Shown: positions 23,624 through 34,900 of the stretch, piece after piece
Position numbering within the stretch: position 1 is the stretch's first letter
Layout: each line of letters opens with the position of its first letter
From: Zeugodacus cucurbitae
Lineage: Eukaryota > Arthropoda > Insecta > Diptera > Tephritidae
DNA: 64,000 nt
Direction of reading: 5' to 3'
Assembly: GCF_028554725.1 (NCBI RefSeq)
Contig: NC_071671.1
Coordinates: 50,800,001-50,864,000, forward strand
Notes under the pieces: generated by a model
Told to the model about the DNA's origin: nothing
Seen by the model: the letters and a program-made list of their open reading frames with translations, nothing else
Database searches by the model: none
Translations under genes and position numbers: made by a program

Positions 23624-25585
23624 TCTCAATATTATATATATATATATATTTGGCGTAGGAACCGCTTTAAGCGATTATAGCCGAATCCACCAGAGCGCGC
23701 CACTCATTCCTCCTTTTTGCTTTTTGGCGCCAACTGGAAACACCAAGTGAAGCCAGGTCACTTTGCACTTCGTCTTTCCACCGGAGTGGAGGTCGTCCTC
23801 TTCCGCGGCTTCCTCCAGCGGGTACTGCATCGAATACTTTCAGAGCTGGAGTGTTTTCTTCCATCCGTACAACATGACCTAGCCAGCGTAGCCGCTGTCT
23901 TTTTATTCGCTGAACTATGTCAATGTCGTCGTATAAATCGTACAGCTCATCGTTCCATCGTCTGCGGTATTCGCCGTTGCCAATGTTTTGAGGACCATAA
24001 ATCTTGCGCAAAACCTTTCTCTCGAAAACCCCAAGAGTCGTCTCATCGGATTTTGTCATCGTCCAAGCTTCAGCGCCATACATCAGGACGGGAATAATGA
24101 GCGACTTATAGAGTTTGATTTTGGTTCGTCGAGAGAGGACTTTACTTTTCAATTGCCTACTCAGTCTAAAGTAGCACCTGTTGGCAAGAGTGATTCTGCG
24201 TTGGATTTCAAGGCTGACATTGTTGGTGTTGTTAATGCTGGTTCCCAGATAAACGAAATTATCTACAACTTCAAAGTTATGACTGTCAACAGTGACGTGG
24301 GAGCCAAGACGCGAGTGCGCTGACTGTTTGTTTGATGACAGGAGATATTTCGTCTTGTCCTCATTCACCACCAGACCCATACGCTTCGCTTCTTTATCTA
24401 GTCTGGAAAACGCAGAACAAACGGCGCGGTTGTTGCTTCCGATGATATCAATATCATCGGCATACGCCAGGAGCTGTACACTCTTGTAGAAGATTGTACC
24501 CTCTCTATTTAGTTCTGCAGCTCGTATTATTTTTTCCAGCAATAGATTGAAGAAGTCGCACGATAGTGAGTCACCCTGTCTGAAGCCTCGTTTGGTATCG
24601 AACGGCTCGGAGAGGTCCTTCCCGATCCTGACGGAGCTTTTGGTGTTGCTCAACGTCAGTTTACATAGCCGTATAAGTTTTGCAGGGATACCAAATTCAG
24701 ACATCGCGGCATAAAGGCAGCTCCTTTTCGTGCTATCGAAGGCAGCTTTAAAATCGATAAAAAGATGGTGAGTATCGATTCTTCTCTCTCGGGTCTTTTC
24801 CAAGATTTGGCGCATGGTGAATATCTGGTCCATTGTGGATTTTCCAGGTCTAAAGCCACACTGATAAGGTCCAATCAGTTCGTTGACGGTGGGCTTTAGT
24901 CTTTCACACAATACGCTCGACAAAACCTTATATGCGATATTGAGGAGACTTATACCACGGTAGTTGGCGCAGATTGTGGGGTCTCCCTTCTTATGGATTG
25001 GGCAGAGCACACTAAGATTCCAATCGTCAGGCATGCTTTCTTCCGACCATATTCTACAAAGAAGCTGATGCATGCACCTTATCAGTTCTTCGCCGCCGTA
25101 TTTGAATAGCTCGGCCGGTAACCCATCGGCTCCCGCCGCTTTGTTGTTCTTCAAGCGGGTAATTGCTATTCGAATTTCTTCATGGTCGGGTAATGGAACA
25201 TCTATTCCATCGTCATCGATTGGGGAATCGGGTTCGCCATCTCCTGGTGTTGTACTTTCACTGCCATTGAGCAGGTCGGAGAAGTGTTCCCTCCATAATC
25301 CCAGTGTGCTCTGGACATCCGTTACCAGATTACCTTCTCGGTCCCTACATGATAATGCTCCGGTCTTGAAACCTTCTGTTAATCGCCTCATCTTTTCACA
25401 AAATTTTCGAGCATTACCCATGTCGGCCAGCTTTTTAAGCTTTTCATACTCACGCATTTCGGCCTCTTTCTTTTTACGTCTGCAAATGCGTCTCGCTTCC
25501 CTCTTCAGTTCTCGATATCTATCCCACCCCGAACGTGTTGTGGTCGATCGCAACGTTGCGAGGTAGGCAGTCTGTCTCAATATTA
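23624..25585 (-). mobile_element. 5'-truncated non-LTR retrotransposon with 11-bp TSD
   Basis: The 11-bp direct repeat TCTCAATATTA (plus strand) lies at 23624-23634 and 25575-25585. Between them is a 1940-bp insert on the minus strand. Its 3' end is a (TA)n run at 23635-23650 reached about 30 bases after the stop codon, as in RTE-type elements with very short 3' UTRs. The upstream endonuclease half is missing, so this is a typical 5'-truncated target-primed insertion. The intact frame and exact duplication indicate a recent event. Confidence 0.9.
23667..25574 (-). CDS. reverse transcriptase, non-LTR (RTE-like), 5' truncated
   Basis: The frame is open from 25613, but the first 13 codons come from flanking DNA; element coding starts at the Gln codon at 25574 and runs 635 codons to a stop at 23667. 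Visible RT landmarks, counted from 25613, are HKKGDPTICANYRGISLLN at about 208-226, motif A FIDFKAAFDS at 285-294, motif B RGFRQGDSLS at 342-351 and catalytic YADD at 384-387. The C-terminal tail has the YGAEAWTM and RWLGHVVRM blocks and a final WRALVDSA. This protein copies element RNA at a nicked target. No stop or frameshift is present, but the endonuclease domain is absent, so the copy cannot act alone. Clade assignment to RTE is inference from the tail and 3' end. Confidence 0.9.
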   Translation of the reverse strand, partial: QTAYLATLRSTTTRSGWDRYRELKREARRICRRKKKEAEMREYEKLKKLADMGNARKFCEKMRRLTEGFKTGALSCRDREGNLVTDVQSTLGLWREHFSDLLNGSESTTPGDGEPDSPIDDDGIDVPLPDHEEIRIAITRLKNNKAAGADGLPAELFKYGGEELIRCMHQLLCRIWSEESMPDDWNLSVLCPIHKKGDPTICANYRGISLLNIAYKVLSSVLCERLKPTVNELIGPYQCGFRPGKSTMDQIFTMRQILEKTRERRIDTHHLFIDFKAAFDSTKRSCLYAAMSEFGIPAKLIRLCKLTLSNTKSSVRIGKDLSEPFDTKRGFRQGDSLSCDFFNLLLEKIIRAAELNREGTIFYKSVQLLAYADDIDIIGSNNRAVCSAFSRLDKEAKRMGLVVNEDKTKYLLSSNKQSAHSRLGSHVTVDSHNFEVVDNFVYLGTSINNTNNVSLEIQRRITLANRCYFRLSRQLKSKVLSRRTKIKLYKSLIIPVLMYGAEAWTMTKSDETTLGVFERKVLRKIYGPQNIGNGEYRRRWNDELYDLYDDIDIVQRIKRQRLRWLGHVVRMEENTPALKVFDAVPAGGSRGRGRPPLRWKDEVQSDLASLGVSSWRQKAKRRNEWRALVDSAIIA

Positions 25586-26004
25586 GTCGAAAAAAAATAA
25601 GTATATGGGTCACATCCCACGGTCGGCGGATGGTCTAACAGTTCAAAGCTTCCATTTGTATCTTTTATATCGAAGCGAAAGAACTTCCACATGCTTGATG
25701 ACAAAAAATGGCACGTACACGAACCAGAATTGATGTTTATGTAATTATGTGTAGCTGTAAATGATGTACCTTGGTGAGTATACCCATTTTGACTGATTTG
25801 TTTCATCTTAGAACGATCGACGGTAAACTACTTTCGGTTCCAGAGGCGTGGATTCATCCAACACTCGCTTTTAATCAGCCAAGCTATGTTAATTGATATA
25901 TTCTTACGAAATCATTTAGGAGCGAACAGCGACCGTTTATCTAAGTCCGTTATTATTACATAGACCATTCCGTAGTGGAAACGACGTATAAATATTTTTT
26001 CTTG

Positions 26005-26390
26005 TTTTACGGTTCAGCAGCGTGGACGATGTCGAGGTTCGGTGAGACGACACTTGGAGTTTTCGAGATAAAGGTTTTGCGAAGGATGTATGATCCTTTG
26101 AACACCGCAGACGATGGAACAATGAACTGTACGTGTTATACCTCGACATTGACTAGTTCAGGGAATAAAGACAGCGGCGAATACGCCGACTAGGTCATGT
26201 TGTTTGAAAGGACGAAAACACTCCAACTTTCAAAGTGTTCGATGCTGTCCCCACCGGTAGAAGCGAAGGAAGATGAAGACCTCCATTCCGTTGGATAAAC
26301 CAGGTGGAGTGCGAACTGGTTTACTTAGTAATGCCAGTGACAGTCTTTGGCTGGATACAAATCCAGGTCGATTCCAATTACTTGATTGTC
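26005..26390 (+). pseudogene. decayed RT tail related to the neighbouring element
   Basis: Plus-strand frames read YGSAAWTM, ETTLGVFEIKVLRRMY, then after a frameshift TPTFKVFDAVPTGRSEGR and a stop followed by RPPFRW. These align with the tail of the RT at 23667-25574 (YGAEAWTM, ETTLGVFERKVLRKIY, TPALKVFDAVPAGGSRGR). It is an older, broken relative in the opposite orientation. Confidence 0.75.
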
Positions 26391-27559
26391 GTGAGTACAT
26401 ATTGCTCTCTCTTGCAAACAGTAATATAATTGCTACCCTGATTTTCAGAAATATATACACATATATATAATGGTTGTCGGTTCCACGATAAATATATACT
26501 TGCTGATCGAAGCGCAGTTTTTTAGAATACGTGATGTAGGTCTCTCTTTGTCTCGGATATTCTTCAATTTGCTGCGATCCACTGCATGAAGGACGTTTTT
26601 CAAAATTTCAATGTTGCATCGATGTGTTTTATGGACTCGGCAGCCTACTTTAGACCATGTTATACATGCAATAACTCTTAAGGAAAAGAAGATGTTCGAT
26701 CATATTATGGTTACACAATATTTTTGAGAAGTTTTACTTGATGATACACGAATCAGCATGTGTGTATATATGTACATATATATGTTTGTAGGAAATATAA
26801 ACAAACTTACATTTTTTTGGCTATAATAAAAAAATTTTATTTCCTTTTTATATATATATATTTTTTGTTGTTGTTTGTTTTTACTTTAATATATAGTGTT
26901 ACTTATTTCATTATCAATATTCATTTACTTGTCAATGAACTGTGATAGAAGTGTGGATTTGTTGTTTTCTTGCTTAAATAAATAACTTCAGTAATCTTTT
27001 GCGATTTTGCGATTTTGTGTTCATTTGTTTTTTGTTGTTTTTTATATAATATTTTTTTTTTGTTTTTTCTTATTTTTTGTTATTACTTTTCAAAACTATA
27101 TTTCTATATATTTATTACTGTAGCGGTTTAAGCATTACAATTCTAACTCTCCTTGCCCTTCTTTGCTGGGATTAACGATTATAATGAATCTTAGGGTATT
27201 ATATAAGTGTTTAAATCTAGGCTACACACATAAATGTGCGCACGCACGCTGCTTGCATCTTTGTCAATAACTTATTAATACAAATATTTAGTTAATACAT
27301 TCATATGCGCATAAATTACGTAGCATATCTATACATAGATGTATGTATATATGTACGTATATATATATATATATACTAGTGTGTGTGTATATAAGTAATT
27401 TGTAATCTTAACATTTATTCACTACACAAATCGAGTTAGTTATGTTTATATAGCTGAATTGTAGAATGTATCCTTACAAGCTAGTTGGATTTCTTTTTTA
27501 CATACATTTATAAGCATTGGTATATGGAGCTTATAATGATTACAATGATCAAATTCAAG

Positions 27560-28500
27560 TACTTTAATTACGAAAAATAAAAAAAAATATTATGTATACC
27601 GATCAGAGAATTTATTAACATGATAAATGAAAGCGGTGCTAGGCAATTGGTAAAAAGAAAATTTATAAAAAATAATTAAAATTAAAAAAAAAATCTGAAA
27701 AAATTAAAAACTAAAAATACTAAACTAAAAAAAACTAACTAAAAAAAAACTTGTTAAAAAAATATTAAAAAAAAATTAAAAGTTGAAAAATAAAATATTA
27801 AAAAAATTTAAATGAAAATTTGTAAAAGAAAATTTATTTAAAAATGTAAAAACAAAAATTAAAATCAAAAGTTACAAAAAAATAGAATAAAATAAAAAAA
27901 TTGGCAGAAGATTATTTAAAAAAAGTAAAAACAAAAATATAAAAAAAAAAAACAAAAATATAAAAAAAAAAAATAAAAATTGGTAAAAAATATATAAAAA
28001 ATACATAAAACATATTTAAAAATAAAAATTGTTAAAAAAATTTATTATAAATTATTAAATTACAAAAAAAAAATATTAAAATAAAATAAATGTACAATTA
28101 ATTTATACATTTTATAAGAATATATTAAAAATTATCACAAACAAATTATAGAAATTTTTATCGTATTTATATTTCTCTTTCTCTTAATTTATATTTTATT
28201 AAATTGTTAAAAAGAAATTATACAAAAAAAGTATTAAAACAAAAAAAAATTTAATCCAAAATAAAAAATAAATAAATAGAAAATGGTAAAAATAACTAAA
28301 TAAACTAAAAAAAAACTTAAAAAAAATAAACATTAAAAAGAAATAATAAAAAAATAAAACAAAAAATTTGAAAAAAATTTTAAATACAAATAAAAATCAT
28401 AAAAATAAATAAAATAAAAAATAATTAAAATTACCAAAATAAATTTTATTTATAAAAAATTATAGTATTATAAAAAAAATATACACAAACAATGACAAAG
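27560..28500. repeat. almost pure A/T tract with A-strand bias
   Basis: For about 940 bp the plus strand is made of A runs with scattered T and very few G or C. It has no unit repeat. It would read as U-rich in an sbb transcript if the 3' UTR reaches this far. Confidence 0.7.
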
Positions 28501-30044
28501 TACCATACATAAAATATTATTTTTTTTAACTTGTTCTCTCACATAGTCCCAACCGTTTGTTTAACTTGCCCCCAATTATGTGTGTGTTTGTTGTGTAGCT
28601 TCTCTAATTAGTATTTATAATACACAGCGTTTTTGAGTTAACATTAATGTACATACAAAAAGTTACAAATAAAAAAATAATAATAAAACGAAAAACAAAA
28701 AGGTGGCAAAGTTATACACAAGCTTACAATACATACAGGCTACTAACAAACTAACTTATATCAATCTATGTATAAGCTCTAAAACGAGTAAAGGTTTAAT
28801 ACATACTATTATACATATATTTATTAATGTATATTTGTGTGTATACATAAATATATATATATATATATTTTATTGTAATAAGGATGAATTAATATTAGCA
28901 ATATACAACTATGAGTACTTTTAGTCAGATAATTTTGTGTTTTTTGTATTGTTTTTGTTTTTGTTTTTGTTGAGGGTTCGCATTTAATTGAAGACGTTAC
29001 GTTCGCTAAGCGAAAATGTTGTGTACATGGAAAATTCTTTAACAAAATATATGTATGCATAACTTCAAATGTAACTAAATTGGTGTGTTCGCATGTGTGC
29101 TGGAGGAGTAGCATAAAAAAAAATATATATTCACAAACCGAACTAACACGAAGTTGTTGCCGATTGTTATATTTTGAAAAAAAAAAATTAACAAAAAAAA
29201 AAAGTCATTGGTTATCACTCAGCTACACACATTTATATAAGTTGCTCTCTACGCTTTTGTTCGCCTCTCTCTTGGTAGTCTCTTTTTAACGGACTGTGCA
29301 TACGATCACATTTCTGATACAAGTGGAAGTCATTAATGTGCTATTTTATATTTGAAATATAATTCTTGATTTTTTGATGGGGCAGAGGAGTAGTGTATTT
29401 GAAAATTCGAAATTAAGTGCAACCGTTAACATTAAACGCATACATATGCTTGCACATACATACAAATAAGCACAGAAATTTGCGCAAAGCGACAAATTAG
29501 TAATAAAAAAAAACAACAAAATAAAATGCAATCAATGGAAAATGTTTATAATACATGTTATTTAAAATGTAACTTTGTTCAAAAAATATTGCTTAAAAAT
29601 AGTGTCGCTTTGTTAAATGTTTTTGTTTTTGTTATTTTTAAATAATATTTTTCTTTTAACAAATGCGAGTGTGTTACCTATTACTGCTTGAACTGTATTT
29701 TTTGATTATTATTATGATTTTTGTTTGTTTTTGTGTTTTTTGCCTGTTGCTTTTCAAACAGTTCTTATCAGCTGGCTTATGCTACTAAAATTTATGTGAA
29801 ATAATTTAACTACAAATGGTATTGTTCGCGTGCATTGCTTTAGAAAACTACTGTTATGTATACATATATATATATAGTATATAACTGTTATATATATACA
29901 TATATATTACTGTATATATATAGTTATATTTTTTGTATTGTGTGTTGTAAACTAAATACTAATTCTCAAATTTTGTTGGTTGGTTAAAGTGATTTATCGC
30001 ACATATACATATATATACTAGTTCATCTGTAATAAATCTAAACA

Positions 30045-30050
30045 TTTATT
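30045..30050 (-). terminator. sbb: candidate poly(A) signal of long sbb transcript
   Basis: The minus strand reads AATAAA here, about 700 nt past the sbb stop codon. It is the first canonical hexamer after the stop that I found. Use is not shown, and later signals may be preferred. Confidence 0.25.
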
Positions 30051-30745
30051 TTTAACTTTTCTATAATAGTGTTTTTGTTTGTTTTGTTTTTCTTTGCGTC
30101 ATTATTAAATAGTTTAGTGCAGCATACTACAATTAAAGTTGGTAATGTAACTTATTCATTTCTAAAACTCCTTTTTTTCTTCTTTAAATTAGTTAACGAA
30201 TTCCTCTCCACAGCGCTTTCACACGCATTATCGCTATCTCGCTCTCTCTCTCTCTCTGTCGCTCTCCAGCGTCTATAGCTAATTGTCTCAGCTGCACCCC
30301 TTGTACTGCTGAAAACAGTTTACTGCCTAGTTGTATGTTGTTTAGTTAGTAAGAGTAAGTAGTCAGAGTTGCAATACAACAATAAACAATTGTCAAAATT
30401 ATTGATTTTGTGGTTGCTTTAAATGCTTAAAATACATAAGTATGCCTTTACTATAGTCCTCATATGTTTGCTGTTTTGCTGATTTTTGTTTTTGATTTTT
30501 TCTTCAAACCATTAGTCGCCACAACTCGCATACACTTCGTACCGCACTCGTTAAGTTATTAGAGACCTTATACAATTTTGATTGATTTATAATTGTTTAA
30601 CAACTGCAACTGCAATGCGCGCGCAGCAATATCACGAATCCAACACTGCCGTCAATGGTTTGCCAATAAATGCGGGTACTTCTTCTTTAGCTAGACAAAT
30701 GCATTATGTCTTCATGTTATATGGATTCTTTTCGTTCTGTGTTTC

Positions 30746-31886
30746 TCATTTGTTTGGCCCGGGAGGAAAAGGATTTATCACAGCTACGGCAGCAGCTTGC
30801 TGGCTGGCCAATACAGCAGCTAAACACGGACAAAAACAATACATTAATCGATATAACGGTGCATGTAAGGTTAATCGTACTTACCACCATACGGTGCCGT
30901 GTACATGGGATAACCTAACCCAACGTGCGTGTGGTGGTGTGTATGCACATGTCGTTGCGGCGGAGGACTACGCGAGTCCGCTGGATTGCTATTACCACCA
31001 GCCGCTGCACCACCAATACCACCGCCACTGTTCGGTCCACTCGGCCCGCCTTGTTGCTTGTGTGCATCGATATTCAGTGGGGCGCCCGGTAAATTGCCAC
31101 CCGGACCGCCTGGTCCACCGCTCAACACCTTCTGGCCGAGCACATCAGACTTATTGGGCGGGCCACTCATGCCCGTCGGTGGTGGTTGCAGATTTAACGG
31201 CATGCCACCACCCACCGACGACTGATTGGTTGGTGGCAAATGACTACCGCTGTTCGGCACATTTTGTCCGGAATTCGGTCCACTGCCCGGTCCGGCGACA
31301 CCACCGCTATTGACACTCTGCTGCTGCATGCCCACATTCGGACTAGATACGCTGACTTTGACCGGTCCACCCGGACCGCCACTTACAACGCCACCACCAC
31401 CACCACCGCCGCTCGTCGGCGATTTCAATGCACGCTCACTCAATTCGTGTATTTTGTGCGTTGTGTAATACTGGCTGGCGGCGTGGTGCAGTGCGTCGAG
31501 CGCTTTGGTGCCGGTGTTGCGTGACAGATCTTCGGGCGCATGATAGCGCGGTATGGGCAAATGATATGGCGCCGCATTGTAGGGACCGGCTGCAGACATC
31601 AGCACATTACGGTACATGGGATGGTTGGGATCGAAGCTGAATGGCGCTGGCGCTATGTATGATGGATGCAGGAAGTATTGTGATGTCGGTGGCGGCGGTG
31701 GTCCTTGTGTCTCCATTGTGGGTTTCTGTCCCTCTTGTTTAACTTTGACTTCTTCCTCTTGTTGTTGCTGTTTCTGTTTGGAGCTCTCCTTGGTGAGATT
31801 TGTTGCTTTGCCACTGCCAGAATTGCCGCTGCTATTGCTCGAACAACTTTGTGATTTACTCTTTTGCGACTGTTGGTGTTGCTGCT

Positions 31887-31929
<43 letters not shown>

Positions 31930-34900
31930 TGCCGCCATTGCCATCTGCTGTTGGTGCTGCGCTGATGGACCTGTATCGTCCTTGTGCTGTCCCATGACTT
32001 GCGCCTGCAGCGAACCATGCGGTCCACTATTGGAGGGATTCTGCGCTCGCAGAGCCGCGACTGCATTTTGACGACGTTGTTCGTCCGAGAGTATGTAGTA
32101 CCTGTAAGTGGTTGAGGTTGAAAGTTAATATATGAGAAAGTCATATAAAATTTCAAATAATTACCTCCGCAATTCCTCCTCACGTGACAAGTGCTGCTGT
32201 GCGGCCAAGGTCATTGGATGACGTTGATATATATTCGGATATGTGCCCAAGCTTTGCAGATCTTTCGGGTGCAAGGCGTGTGGTTGTTGCGGCTGTTGTT
32301 GCTGCTGCTGTGGCGGTTGTTGTTGTTGCTGCGGAGGCGGATTGTGCTCTTGTTTAATCTCCTGCTTTGTCATTGGCTCGCTTTTAATGTGCTTCGTCGA
32401 AATCAACTGAAAAAAAGTGTGATAATGGTGAGTGTTAAGACAAATTTCTTATAAATAATTTAACAAAAAAATATATATTATAAAATGACGAAACAGGGAC
32501 TATGAATGGTTTGCAGTAGGGCTCCTGATATTCGACTAATGGACTAACCGAATTAACCGGATAGGACATTATTCGAATGATAATATTCGGTTTGCAGTAT
32601 CGGATAGTCCTAATAGCCTTTTCGCACAGGAGCTAATTGATCAATTAACCGACCTTTGCTCGATTAAAGCGCTGATTTAGATCGATTTACCATACAATAT
32701 AAAAATATAACTTTTCTACATTAATTTTTAAACGAATTTTAATCGGGTTCTTATGAAAAGCAAAAAACATAAATGTATAGGGCTGATCGATTATCAAGTA
32801 ACCAGCAGTGCGAAGGGCAAAAAATGGTTTCTCAATTAAAATTTTAATTGATCAATTTGCTGTGCGAAAAGGCTATAAGTCGGCGACTGGTTATGTAGGT
32901 CTTATAGAATGTAGGGTCTTACCTATTGTCATTAGAAAGATAATTTGGGAGATTTGAAGAACAGATATACTTATACATACATATGTAGGTTATAGTGATT
33001 TACTTTTCTTATGTTATTCTCGTCACCTTAGTAAAAAAAGTGTTTCAAAATAAATTTGCTCTTGAGTTTTGTGTACTTGGTCTAGTAAAGAAAATGTTAA
33101 GCCTTTTGAATATCTAGATGAGAATGATAGACATTTTCTGGAACTAATGGTAGATATAATCATAACGAAATTTAGCGCCGTTAATCTTTTTTCGACGAAT
33201 TTATATATCTGGAATCAGTTGTACCAGTAATATCACAATTAACGGTATTAATGGCAAGAAGTATTCTCATGAATAAGAAGACCAAGTAATATCTGAAGTT
33301 AGTAAATAGTTAGCAGTTAGAACTCCCGTTGTTGTGCTCTTTCAACCTTGTCGATGTAGAAGTGGAAGACATTCGTCAAATAATTTTGATTTGGCAATAT
33401 TTTCCCGAGGTAAAAATCTGGACTCATTATCGTTTTATATACGATCTACTGAGTAATACCAATAGAAAGACTGCAACGAAGCTAATATTCTAAATGTTCA
33501 TTTATCATTCTCGGAAGGCCTTATGAGAAAAATGAAAAAAAAAGTAAAGATATTACCGTATAAAAGAGATTTTTACGATTTGAATTACACTTCACTGCAA
33601 AATCCAAACTTGGAATTATTTGATTTCAAATCAATCAAAAAACAACCGTTTATGATAAGTTTTCAAAATTTAAAGGTTATGTAAATAGATAATCTCAAAT
33701 ATTAATTCAATAGAGTACGCTATAAAATTTAGTTATTGCCCATGATTCAGACAGATCGATATGTGACATTGACAAAGTTTGATATTGATTAAAGAACTGC
33801 ATGAGCGTACGAACAAAAAAATCAAATTTAGTCACGTTCCACCTAATAATACGTTGTTTGTTGCTTTCATAAATTGAAGAAAAGGGTATGAAACATATAA
33901 TCAACAACAAATATTAACAATTAATTATTCGATATTCATATTTAGCTAATTATCCAATTAATTATTTATATTTGTTCTCTATATCCTAGGTTAGATTAGG
34001 TTAGTTTGTAAGGCTGTTTTCCAAAGAGAAACACATGTAGACTATAAAATCTTTTGTGAAGCCAGGCTCCCTCCTAGATTAACAATTAGGAGTCGACAAA
34101 GCGCCCTAAGCCTAATACAAATCTGCAGAGATTTTTCATTTCAATATTCGCTATTTCATAAGCTTGTTCGAAAAAGTGAGATTCGAGAAATAGTTTTCAT
34201 GATCTCGCAATGGCGGGACATGCCAGAAGAAAGTGATGAGATGATCCCACCTCGTCCTCCTCTATGCAGCTTCTACAGCTAGCATCCGGTAAGATTTTTA
34301 ACCTTACAGCGTGGATCCCGATGGAACAATGGCCAGTAAGAACCTCTACGACTAAGAGAGGTAAACTTTATTGAGGGCAAATAGCTCTTTATCTTAAATT
34401 ATATATATTTTCGGAAAATTTTGCGATAACTGTTCTTTTTTTCGAAAAATTTTAAAAACTTTTTTAAGTCCGTTATTCTATGTATTTCCGAACTCTTTCA
34501 AAATCATATTACGTACAAAAATATAGCTGTGAACGGGTTAGAAACTGTCCGAGGCGATGGATCAGATACATTTTGTACTCAACAGGGTTCACTCAGAAGG
34601 GATATAGTTCTAAAGCAGGGTTTTCTTTCCGATATAAACAAGTTGATCCCTGGAAAACTGCGACTATTCACACTAAATACCTTATATAACTTGCATAGTT
34701 ATGTTGCGTTGAAGCGCTCAAACTAACAATATATAATTGTTTGTGAACTTACCTGTTGTTGCTGAGGATTTTGCTTGGACATTTCATGTGGACTGGGACT
34801 CTCCTTAAGGCGTTCATCTTTAATGACACCAGGATTTTGATGTGACGGTGCATTACCTTGAGACTGGGACGTGGGTAAACCACCGTGTGCGCTCAATTTC

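Larger units (their letters stand above)
26400..30745 (-). other. sbb 3' flank and probable long 3' UTR
   Basis: No ORF here looks coding. The stretch is very AT-rich, with T-rich and TTTTTG-rich tracts on the plus strand, so A-rich in the sbb sense, as fly 3' UTRs often are. Microsatellites occur at about 27356-27376 (AT) and 28847-28868 (AT). AATAAA hexamers in the sbb sense are frequent, the first about 700 nt past the stop. The true transcript end cannot be fixed. Confidence 0.4.

Noticed and set aside
25072..25566. 164-codon plus-strand ORF
   Set aside because: Antisense shadow of the reverse transcriptase frame.
23667..25613. Methionine at 25613 as start of the RT protein
   Set aside because: The first 13 codons lie outside the target-site duplication, so they belong to flanking DNA and not to the element.
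30582..31313. 243-codon plus-strand ORF
   Set aside because: It is antisense to sbb exons 11 and 12, whose frames, splice sites and family match are strong.
31616..32071. Cys-rich plus-strand ORF with a long Cys run
   Set aside because: The Cys run is the antisense reading of the sbb poly-Gln tract.
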